Part shown: positions 13,370 to 19,483 of the stretch, in pieces
Position numbering within the stretch: position 1 is the first letter of the stretch
Layout: every line of letters starts with the position of its first letter
DNA from: Candidatus Thermoplasmatota archaeon
GTDB lineage: Archaea > Thermoplasmatota > SW-10-69-26 > JACQPN01 > JAIVGT01
Assembly: GCA_035541015.1 (NCBI GenBank)
Contig: DATLFM010000012.1
Span: 1 to 33,616, forward strand
DNA: 33,616 nucleotides
Direction of reading: 5' to 3'
The notes under the pieces: model-generated
What the model saw: the letters and a program-made list of their open reading frames with translations, nothing else
Told to the model about the DNA's origin: nothing
Database searches by the model: none
Position numbers and translations under genes: made by a program

Positions 13370-14194
13370 TTGCTCACGATCGTGGAGTCGGACGCGGACG
13401 TCGCTTCGGTGGGCATCTGCGCTGCGCTTCGGGCCCTGCGGCCCTTCCGCGCCGCGGGGCGGTTCCAGGGCTCGCCGGTCGAGGCGTGGGGATCGCTTCG
13501 CATCGTTCGCATCGCGGGCTTGCACATCTTCGCCGAGCGGCTCGACGAGGAGCTTTCCGACGCCGGCCTTGCCCCGTCGGTCCTCGCGTTTGCCTCGCGC
13601 CACGCCTCCGAGAGCGGCCGGCGAAGCCTCACGGTCCACCCGATCGGCAATTTCGGCAAGGCCCCCTACGGCGGCGAGCCTGGCGCCCTGCCGCCCGCGG
13701 CGCCCTCCGTGCAGAGCTTCGCCCTCCGTCGGCTTTCCGCGCACGCCCGCGGCCTCCCCTACGACGTGACCTTCGAGGCGACGCACCACGGCCCGCTCGT
13801 CGCGGTGCCCGCGTTCTTTCTGGAGGTCGGAAGCCACGAATCCGAGTGGAACGACGCGCGCGCGCACGAGGCCCTCGCCCGCACGCTCCTTGACCTCCCC
13901 GACGCTCCCGAGGAGCCCGCCGTCGTGGGCGTGGGCGGCGGGCACTACGCGCCGCGGCACGGGGATCTCACGCGAAAGCGCCGCGCGGCCGTGGGCCACG
14001 TGCTCTCGGATCACGCGCTTGCCGCCGAGCCCCCCGACGCGTCGCTTCGCGCCGCCTTCGCGGGCTCGGGCACCCGCTCTTTTCACGTCGACGCGCGCTC
14101 CGCGCACGCCGAGCGCGCCGCGCGACGTCTCCTTGCGCTCGGCTTCTCGCCCGTCGCGCCCGACGCGTTTCCGGAGCGCGGGTCGCAACGTTGA
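13370..14194 (+). CDS. dtdA: D-aminoacyl-tRNA deacylase (archaeal DtdA/DTD2)
   Basis: A 274-residue zinc-dependent D-aminoacyl-tRNA deacylase of the archaeal/plant GEK1 family, which hydrolyses D-amino acids mischarged on tRNA. Family blocks in order are: N-terminal TIVESDADVAS, the TVHPIGNFGKAPYGG region, THHGPLVAVP, LEVGSHESEW, and the near-C-terminal GVGGGHYAPRHGDL and GHVLSDHA. The TTG at 13370 gives the normal family N-terminus (LLTIVESDAD) and sits about 28 bp from the AT island, so I prefer it over GTG 13382. An 8-bp palindrome CAACGTTG runs into the stop. It is divergent from the HD-hydrolase gene. Confidence 0.88.
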   Translation: MLTIVESDADVASVGICAALRALRPFRAAGRFQGSPVEAWGSLRIVRIAGLHIFAERLDEELSDAGLAPSVLAFASRHASESGRRSLTVHPIGNFGKAPYGGEPGALPPAAPSVQSFALRRLSAHARGLPYDVTFEATHHGPLVAVPAFFLEVGSHESEWNDARAHEALARTLLDLPDAPEEPAVVGVGGGHYAPRHGDLTRKRRAAVGHVLSDHALAAEPPDASLRAAFAGSGTRSFHVDARSAHAERAARRLLALGFSPVAPDAFPERGSQR

Positions 14195-14220
14195 AACGGG
14201 GTCGCGGCCCTCCCCCTGCC

Positions 14221-15267
14221 ATGCGAGTCCGCGCGCTCCTTCTCGCGGCGGCCGCGCTTGCGGCGGCCGGATGCGCGGCCCCCCCGTCCGCCTCCGGCGT
14301 CTTCCGCGCCTCCGGCACCGACCCGGTCGTGTTCCTCGGCTACGATTACGAAGGTGCGACGGCCACGGCCTCCTTCGGAAACGTCACCCTCGAAGTCGAC
14401 GCCGAGCGCGACGTCGGCGCGTTTGTCGCGGAGTTCGCGCTTGCCCTGCCCGGCGAGCTGGATTTCCGGGTCGACGTGGGCGCGCCCGGCTCGCCTTCGG
14501 AGAGCGTCGGCCGCGCCGCGGCCGCGGGCCTTGCCCGCGTCGCCTTCCTCGAATTCGTCGAGGACAAGCCTTTCCAGAACGGCGGCATCCGACACGGCTT
14601 CCCGGAGCACGGCGCGACCGGCAACGGGGACACGCTGCTTCCGCAGATCCACGCCCTCTCCGCCGGATGGGGCCGCGGCACGCTCACCCTCGACGGCGCG
14701 CCGTTTCCCGATCCGGCGACGGGCGGGAACGTCTTCCTGCTCCACTACATGGTCACCGACACCGGGCCCCGCGATCCGGTCACGAACAAGGTCACGAAGT
14801 CCGACGGCCGGACCCCGTACGATCCGGCCACGCCCTCCGACGGGCGCGCCTCGCACGGCAACCAGATCCTCCTCAACGTCGAGGGCGCGCCCATGCCCGA
14901 CGACCGGCTGCTCGAGTATCGTTGGGGCGGCGGCGCCGCGTCCCAGTTCGACCACAACGAATCCGTCGTCCTCGACGCGCCCGCGCGCTTGGCGCTGCAG
15001 GTCGCCTCGCGGCCCGCCGGCCCGGCGGGGGTCGCGTCGGGAACGTTCGAGATCCTCGACGCGGAGGGCCGCCTGCTCGCGCGCGTGAGCTTCGGCCCGA
15101 CGGAGACCGGCGTGCGGCAAACGTTCGTTTCCGTGCCGCCCGGAGCGTACGCGGTGCGCGCGCACGGCCAGACGGCAAACGCGCATTTCGAGGGGCGGCT
15201 GCTCGTGGACCATCCGGAGCGGTTCTTCCTCCACGTGGTCTACCGCCGTGCGACGTGGGAATCGTAG
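14221..15267 (+). CDS. Secreted lipoprotein, unknown function
   Basis: A 348-residue precursor. It has a short signal (MRVRALLLAAAALAAAG), then Cys18 in a lipobox-like L-A-A-A-G-C, suggesting lipid anchoring outside the membrane. The mature part is beta-rich with no membrane helix. It has two halves: a region rich in charged loops up to about residue 235 (including GNGDTLLPQIHALSAGWGRG and GNVFLLHYMVTDTG), and a C-terminal jelly-roll-like stretch (LALQVASRPAG, GTFEILDAEGR). ATG 14221 was preferred over TTG 14191, which would bury the signal peptide. Its TAG lies in the left arm of a 22-bp palindrome shared with the convergent gene. Confidence 0.72.
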   Translation: MRVRALLLAAAALAAAGCAAPPSASGVFRASGTDPVVFLGYDYEGATATASFGNVTLEVDAERDVGAFVAEFALALPGELDFRVDVGAPGSPSESVGRAAAAGLARVAFLEFVEDKPFQNGGIRHGFPEHGATGNGDTLLPQIHALSAGWGRGTLTLDGAPFPDPATGGNVFLLHYMVTDTGPRDPVTNKVTKSDGRTPYDPATPSDGRASHGNQILLNVEGAPMPDDRLLEYRWGGGAASQFDHNESVVLDAPARLALQVASRPAGPAGVASGTFEILDAEGRLLARVSFGPTETGVRQTFVSVPPGAYAVRAHGQTANAHFEGRLLVDHPERFFLHVVYRRATWES

Positions 15268-15283
15268 TTTCACGAAACTACGA
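15262..15283. repeat. Bidirectional 3'-end palindrome with both TAG stops in the arms
   Basis: Perfect 9-bp arms TCGTAGTTT and AAACTACGA flank the loop CACG. The TAG of the lipoprotein gene (15265-15267) and the TAG of the convergent uracil-DNA-glycosylase-like gene (15278-15280 on minus) lie symmetrically in the arms. The sequence is unrelated to the GCGATGA copies, but the geometry (4-nt loop, stops inside the stem) is the same. Confidence 0.8.
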
Positions 15284-16033
15284 AACCTTGTCCTCCCGCA
15301 GGAGCCCCCGACGCGTCAGCTCGCGCGTGAGCCCCGCCGCCCACGCCTTGGGCGCAGCGCGCGCGGGATGAGACCACCGGACGACGTTCTCCTCGCCGAC
15401 GACCGCGCCCGCCGCGTCCCCCACGCACGCGGCCACGTCGGCCCCCAGGCAGACGACGCCGCGCGGGGAGAGCGCCCGGGCGAACGCCTCGACGGCCTGC
15501 ACGCGCAGCGCGGCGACCTCCGGGATGCGGCGAAGGCGCGGGTCGGCGGGCGTGACGTTCCAGCCGGGCGCGGGATCGAGGAACAGCAGGGGGCAGGGGT
15601 TGCCGACGAACCAGTTCGCGTACGCCGTGGAGAGGTCGCCGTACGCGCGGCGAAGGAACGTGTAGACCACAAGCGACGAGCGCTCGTAGGTCCCCCTCCA
15701 TTTGCCGTTCTCCTTCGTGAGGCGCCGCGCGAGGTCCGCGGGCGCGCGGCCCGGGATGTCGATCGGAAGGCCAAGCGCGTCGCGGGCGGTTCGGCAGTCC
15801 GTGAACGGGATGCCCGTCTGCGCCATGCCGTAGGGCCCGGGGTTGAGGCCAAGCGCGAGAAGCGCGCCGCGTCGCGGGGGAAATCGGGAGAGAAACTCCG
15901 TGTGGAGATCGGCCGCGTACAGGCCCGGGTTCCAGACCTCGAGTCCCGCATCGCGCGCCCGCTTGGCGACGGCTTCCCACCGCTGCGCGTTGGCGTGCCA
16001 TTGGCGGCAAAGCGCCTCGACGAGAGGGTCCAC
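15278..16033 (-). CDS. SMUG1-like uracil-DNA glycosylase family protein
   Basis: A 251-residue protein of the uracil-DNA glycosylase superfamily, closest to SMUG1 (family 3). Motif 1 is GLNPGPYGMAQTGIPFTD at residues 62-79 with the catalytic-type Asn64. The base-recognition Asn is probably in NWFVGNPCPL near 140-149. Motif 2 is WSHPARA with His222, where SMUG1 has HPSPRN. It would excise uracil or oxidised pyrimidines from DNA, initiating base-excision repair. The GTG at 16033 starts 39 bp after the aminotransferase stop on the same strand. It may be expressed with that gene. Confidence 0.83.
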   Translation of the reverse strand: MDPLVEALCRQWHANAQRWEAVAKRARDAGLEVWNPGLYAADLHTEFLSRFPPRRGALLALGLNPGPYGMAQTGIPFTDCRTARDALGLPIDIPGRAPADLARRLTKENGKWRGTYERSSLVVYTFLRRAYGDLSTAYANWFVGNPCPLLFLDPAPGWNVTPADPRLRRIPEVAALRVQAVEAFARALSPRGVVCLGADVAACVGDAAGAVVGEENVVRWSHPARAAPKAWAAGLTRELTRRGLLREDKVS

Positions 16034-16072
16034 GGGGCGGGAATCGCTTCTTGCCCAAAGCTCCTTTGCCCA

Positions 16073-17143
16073 TCAGGCAAGGAGGCGGTCGATCGCCGCA
16101 AGCCCGCGCTCGACCTCGTCGCGCGGGCGGGCAAACCCGATCCGCAGGTGGCCGGGGATGCCAAGGAAGCTGCCGGGCGCGACGAGCGTGTCGTGCTCCA
16201 AAAGGAGCCGCTCGGCGAACTTCACGTCGTCGACTCCGTCGGGCAGCCGCGGCGCGCACGTGTTCCCGCCGGAGGGGCGGACGCACGCCAAGCGCGGTTG
16301 CCGCGCAAGCCAGGCCTCCACCGCGCGCCAACCGTCGTCACGCAGCCGGCGGTTGCGCGCGAGGATGGCGTCCCGCCGGGCAAGCGCCGACAGCGCGACG
16401 GCCTGGTCGAGCGGCGGGTTTGCGATCGTGAGGTAGGCCTTGATGCGGCGGCACCGGGCGACAAGCTCGGCGGGGCCGAGGATCCAGCCGACGCGGAGGC
16501 CCGGGAGGCCCCAGCTCTTCGTGAGCGTGTTCGTGACGACGAAGCGCTCGCCGAGGGGCCGCGCGCATGGAAGGTCGGAAAATGCAAGCTCGCGGAAGGC
16601 CTCGTCCACGAGCACGTAGGCGCCGGCTTCCTGCGCCATCGCGTGGACGGCCGCGAGCGCTCGGGCGTCGCAGGCCGCCCCCGTCGGGTTGTTCGCGTTC
16701 GTGAGGACGACGTAGCGGGCGCCCTGCCGCAGCTTCGCTTCGAGCGTGTCGAGGTCCAGCCGCCAGCCGTCCCCGTGCCGCCGCGGGAGCGCTTCCACCC
16801 GCGCGCCCAACGCCTGCGGCACGGCGGCAAGGGGCGGGTAGGTCGGGGTCTCGACGATCACGCGGTCGCCCGGTTCCACGAGCGCCAGGGCGACGAGAGC
16901 GTCGGCCTCGCTGCCTCCGATCGTCACGAGAACCTCGCTTGCGGTCACGCCGTAGGCGCGCGCGATCGCCTCGGTGAGGTCCGACCGGGCGGGCACCTCC
17001 CCGTAGCCGAACGACCCCGCCGGACCCGCGCCGGGAAGCTCGGAGACCGGTAGCGGAGCCACGCCGCTTGCGGCAAGAACCGTGCGCGCGCGCTCCTCGT
17101 GGCGGGAGAGCCACTCCTCCAGCGGGAACGGCGGAAACTGCAT
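16073..17143 (-). CDS. PLP-dependent aminotransferase, class I/II
   Basis: A 356-residue fold-type I aminotransferase. Cofactor and substrate residues are visible: N151-N-P-T-G, D180 in VDEAF, the Schiff-base lysine K209 in NTLTKSWGLPG, and R217 in GLRVGW. The C-terminal substrate-carboxylate Arg is likely in LRIGFARP. It is slightly shorter than typical aspartate aminotransferases. Its relatives include aspartate/alanine-type and histidinol-phosphate-like enzymes; no biosynthetic neighbours identify the substrate. The ATG at 17143 lies about 26 bp from the shared AT island at 17166-17178. Confidence 0.88.
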   Translation of the reverse strand: MQFPPFPLEEWLSRHEERARTVLAASGVAPLPVSELPGAGPAGSFGYGEVPARSDLTEAIARAYGVTASEVLVTIGGSEADALVALALVEPGDRVIVETPTYPPLAAVPQALGARVEALPRRHGDGWRLDLDTLEAKLRQGARYVVLTNANNPTGAACDARALAAVHAMAQEAGAYVLVDEAFRELAFSDLPCARPLGERFVVTNTLTKSWGLPGLRVGWILGPAELVARCRRIKAYLTIANPPLDQAVALSALARRDAILARNRRLRDDGWRAVEAWLARQPRLACVRPSGGNTCAPRLPDGVDDVKFAERLLLEHDTLVAPGSFLGIPGHLRIGFARPRDEVERGLAAIDRLLA

Positions 17144-17165
17144 GCCGGTTGATCGGAACCGGACC

Positions 17166-17178
17166 GATAAACCTTATG
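17166..17178. promoter_or_regulatory. Shared divergent AT island (TATA-like)
   Basis: ATAAACCTTATG is nearly midway between the ATG at 17143 (minus) and the GTG at 17195 (plus). Read on minus it gives GGTTTAT, read on plus GATAAACC, each about 26 bp from its start codon. Confidence 0.55.
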
Positions 17179-17194
17179 CGCCCCTCGCGCGTGC

Positions 17195-18082
17195 GTGACG
17201 CCCGTGGAGACGATCGTCATCCTCCTGGCCGGGCACGCGGTCCTCATCGCCTTTGGCGTGCGGTTCCTTTCCGGGGCGCCGTTCCGGACGCGCATCGGCT
17301 ACGAGATTCCCGATCCGGCCTTCCTGCGCGCGTGCCTTCCATGGATCGCGCTCTTTTGCCTCGTCCTCCTGGCCCACGTGGTCGAGATCCATTTCGACGT
17401 CTGGCTTGCCGAGGTCCTCGCGCTCGACTTCACGCGGGACATCCACGGGTTCGAGCGCGACCTTCCGGCCGCGTTCCAGTCGATCGTGCATCCCGTGCTC
17501 GACCTCCTGTTCGTCGGGATCTACATCTTCACGTACGTGTTCCTGATCTACTTCACGCCGGCGTTCTTCGTGCTGCACCGCGAGCGGCACAACCTGGCCC
17601 TGTACGTGTGCGCGTTTGCCATCGGCTGGCTTCTCGCGCTTCCCTTCTTCCTGTTCCTGCCCATGCACGATCCTTGGAGCGCGTCGCTGGAGCCCTGGTA
17701 CGTCGGCACGCCCGTCGACTTCGGGCTTGGCCGCATCTGGCCCGACGTCCTCGAGGGATACTACCGCTTCACGTCGCCCAACAACGAGCTTCCGAGCTTC
17801 CACAGCCAGCTCTCCGCCATGTGCGCCGGCGTGGCCTGGTTGTCCGGCCACCGGCGGCTTGCGTACTTTGCCACCTTCTGCGCGCTCACGATCCCCATCA
17901 CGAGCCTGTATCTTGGTCTCCATTGGCTCACGGACATCGGCGTGGGCCAGCTTTTCGCCGCCGTCTCTGTCGCGGCGGCCTGGCGCCTCACGCGGCCGCT
18001 GCGCGCGCAGGCGGTCGCCCTCGAGCCGCGGCCCGTTGCGGGGCCCCGCGAGCACGCGCCGGTCGAGGCTTCGACTCCCTAG
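17195..18082 (+). CDS. PAP2-superfamily integral membrane phosphatase/transferase (AUR1-like)
   Basis: A 295-residue polytopic protein with about seven hydrophobic segments. PAP2 active-site elements are PSFHS at 200-204 (motif 2, with His203) and SLYLGLHWLTD at 237-247 (motif 3, with His243 and Asp247). This form, with F-H-S and L-G-x-H-W-x-x-D, resembles inositol-phosphoryl-transferase/AUR1-type members, so the protein may act on polar lipid head groups rather than as a simple phosphatase. The C-terminal 30 residues are a Pro/Arg-rich cytoplasmic-looking tail. The GTG start lies about 26 bp from the shared AT island. Confidence 0.8.
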   Translation: MTPVETIVILLAGHAVLIAFGVRFLSGAPFRTRIGYEIPDPAFLRACLPWIALFCLVLLAHVVEIHFDVWLAEVLALDFTRDIHGFERDLPAAFQSIVHPVLDLLFVGIYIFTYVFLIYFTPAFFVLHRERHNLALYVCAFAIGWLLALPFFLFLPMHDPWSASLEPWYVGTPVDFGLGRIWPDVLEGYYRFTSPNNELPSFHSQLSAMCAGVAWLSGHRRLAYFATFCALTIPITSLYLGLHWLTDIGVGQLFAAVSVAAAWRLTRPLRAQAVALEPRPVAGPREHAPVEASTP

Positions 18083-18255
18083 CGATGGGGCGAAGGCCGG
18101 TCGGCCGCTTGCCCGGCGACGGGACGGCCTTTATGCGCGGCCGCCGGCCCGCTTGTAGCTGGCCGGTCGCGGGCCCACCGGCTGTCCCAATGCCTTCATT
18201 CATGCAGCCAGCCGGAGCCTAACTCCGATATCGGACGGAAGGGGAGCGATCAACC
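18083..18255 (+). other. Leader/intergenic region upstream of the KGG-repeat gene
   Basis: 173 bp without a gene. It contains CTTTATG near 18128-18134 (possible TATA), a 7-bp stem CCGGCTG (18178-18184) with CAGCCGG (18209-18215), the 12-bp palindrome at 18224-18235, and GGGGAG at 18241-18246 as ribosome-binding site. If transcription starts near 18160, the KGG gene has a structured leader of about 95 nt, unlike the leaderless genes around it. Confidence 0.4.
18224..18235. promoter_or_regulatory. Palindrome TCCGATATCGGA, possible operator
   Basis: A perfect, uninterrupted 12-bp palindrome 20 bp upstream of the KGG-repeat gene start. It is too short and loop-less to be a hairpin, so a dimeric repressor or activator site is the natural reading. 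No second copy was seen. Confidence 0.4.
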
Positions 18256-18633
18256 ATGGAGACCCGAAGGGAAGCTGGGCGCGACGCGGAGGAGCGGGAA
18301 ACGCAGACGCCGGGCGGGCGGACCGAGGGACGAGGCTTCGGCGGTTCGTCCCTCGACCGGTCGGAGATCGGCCGCCGGGGCGGTGAAGCGGTGAGCCGCA
18401 ACCGCGACCACATGGCCGAGATCGGGAAGCGGGGAGGCCAGACCGTGAGCCGCAACCGCGACCACATGGCCGAGATCGGCCGCAAGGGCGGCCAGACGGT
18501 GAGCCGCAACCGCTCGCACATGGCGGAGATCGGACGCCGCGGCGGCGTGGCGCGCGGACGCCAGCTCTCGACGCGGCGCCCGGAGGGCGAACCCACGACC
18601 GGCGCGCAGGAGCCGGGCGAGGCCGAGGCCTAG
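18256..18633 (+). CDS. KGG-repeat stress-type protein
   Basis: A 125-residue, highly charged, Gly-rich protein with no hydrophobic core. Three tandem 18-residue repeats (V-S-R-N-R-[DS]-H-M-A-E-I-G-[KR]-[KR]-G-G) follow a partial first unit (SEIGRRGGEA). This is the KGG/Con-10-like motif of stress-induced small proteins known from bacteria and fungi. It is probably intrinsically disordered and binds nucleic acid or protects under stress, but this is not proven in archaea. The ATG has a strong GGGGAG ribosome-binding site 9 bp upstream. The acidic tail (EPGEAEA) contrasts with the basic repeats. Confidence 0.82.
   Translation: METRREAGRDAEERETQTPGGRTEGRGFGGSSLDRSEIGRRGGEAVSRNRDHMAEIGKRGGQTVSRNRDHMAEIGRKGGQTVSRNRSHMAEIGRRGGVARGRQLSTRRPEGEPTTGAQEPGEAEA
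18391..18552 (+). repeat. Three tandem 54-bp units inside the KGG gene
   Basis: Units begin at 18391, 18445 and 18499, each opening with GTGAGCCGCAACCGC. Units 1 and 2 are almost identical over their first 36 bp. They encode the 18-residue repeats and have no spacers. Confidence 0.85.
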
Positions 18634-18648
18634 GATCCCGCGGTCAGG

Positions 18649-19059
18649 CTACCGTCGGGCGGGCTGGACGAGCTCCACGAGCGCGCCTCCGGTGGATTTG
18701 GGGTGCAGGAACCCCACGAGGGAGCCTGCGGCCCCCGCGCGCGGAACGGCGTCGACCAAGCGCGCGCCGGCGGCCGCGGCCTCCGCGAGGGCGGCAGCGC
18801 AATCGTCCACCTCGAAGGCCACGTGATGCAGGCCGGGTCCGCGGGAGGCGAGAAACTTCCCCACGGGGCCCTGCGGGTCGAGCGTCTCCAGGCATTCGAT
18901 CTTGGATTCGCCCACCGGGTAGAAGCGGACGGCCACGCGTTGGCTTGCGACGGTCTCGTCCTTCGTGGCCACGAGGCCAAGGAGGCCTTCCCAGACGGGC
19001 GAGGCGGCAGAAAGGCTCTCGACGGCAACGCCCACGTGATGGATCCGTAGGAGGCGCAC
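18649..19059 (-). CDS. mce: Methylmalonyl-CoA epimerase (VOC family)
   Basis: A 136-residue glyoxalase/VOC-fold enzyme that interconverts (2R)- and (2S)-methylmalonyl-CoA. Recognisable blocks are the N-terminal IHHVGVAVESLSAA, the central GPGLHHVAFEVDD, and the C-terminal FLHPKSTGGALVELVQ with the metal/catalytic Glu. The length equals that of the family. The GTG at 19059 lies 27 bp from a TATA-like GGCATTTGG on the minus strand (near 19083-19091), so the gene is probably leaderless and separate from the kinase cassette upstream. Functionally it belongs with the mutase large chain at 24966. Confidence 0.9.
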   Translation of the reverse strand: MRLLRIHHVGVAVESLSAASPVWEGLLGLVATKDETVASQRVAVRFYPVGESKIECLETLDPQGPVGKFLASRGPGLHHVAFEVDDCAAALAEAAAAGARLVDAVPRAGAAGSLVGFLHPKSTGGALVELVQPARR

Positions 19060-19102
19060 GGGCGGCAAGCGGCGCTCCCGCCCAAATGCCTTGCGACGCC
19101 CG

Positions 19103-19483
19103 TCAGCCGTTTGCGAGGATGGCGTCGCAGTTGGGCCAGCAGGAAACGATCGTGCTCGCCTGCTGGTTGGACCCTTCGGGGAGGTCGTAGACGGCGCGGA
19201 ACGTTCCAAGGAGCATGTCCCCGATGTGCGCGCGCAGAGGCTGGTCCGGGGCCGCGATGCCTTCGAAGACGAGCCGGCCGTCGGGCGCGTAGACCGAGAG
19301 CTTCGTGTTGCCGCGGTTCACCGTGAGCTCAAGCGACAGGCTTGCGGGCACGCTGAACGTCACGTCGACCGTGGTGTCTTTCTCGAACCGGAATTGGTAC
19401 GTTTGGGTCGCGCTTGCGCTGCCCGGGACGACGAGCAGCGCAATCACAAGCAGGCACGTCGGGACGGTCGTTTGGGGTCTCAT
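19103..19483 (-). CDS. Small secreted C-W-P-N-C protein coupled to kinase 1
   Basis: A 126-residue precursor. The signal peptide (about residues 1-25) ends VVPGSASA. A beta-rich mature part of about 100 residues (TTVDVTFSVPASLSLELTVN, KLSVYAPDGRLVFEG) ends in S-C-W-P-N-C followed by eight residues. Its ATG overlaps the kinase 1 TGA (ATGA), so the two are translationally coupled. The only similar protein in the window is the one at 21668, which is coupled in the same way to kinase 2. No named family is recognised. An exported ligand, sensor subunit or kinase inhibitor are all possible. Confidence 0.75.
   Translation of the reverse strand: MRPQTTVPTCLLVIALLVVPGSASATQTYQFRFEKDTTVDVTFSVPASLSLELTVNRGNTKLSVYAPDGRLVFEGIAAPDQPLRAHIGDMLLGTFRAVYDLPEGSNQQASTIVSCWPNCDAILANG

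Noticed and set aside
14186-14193. CAACGTTG at the end of dtdA as another 3'-end stem
   Set aside because: Only eight bases, no loop, and such palindromes are expected by chance.
18083-18255. tRNA or riboswitch in the leader of the KGG gene
   Set aside because: Only one 7-bp stem and one short palindrome are evident; no cloverleaf or known aptamer core could be drawn.
18391-18552. Three tandem 54-bp repeats as a CRISPR array
   Set aside because: There are no spacers; the units are contiguous, in frame and encode the KGG repeats.
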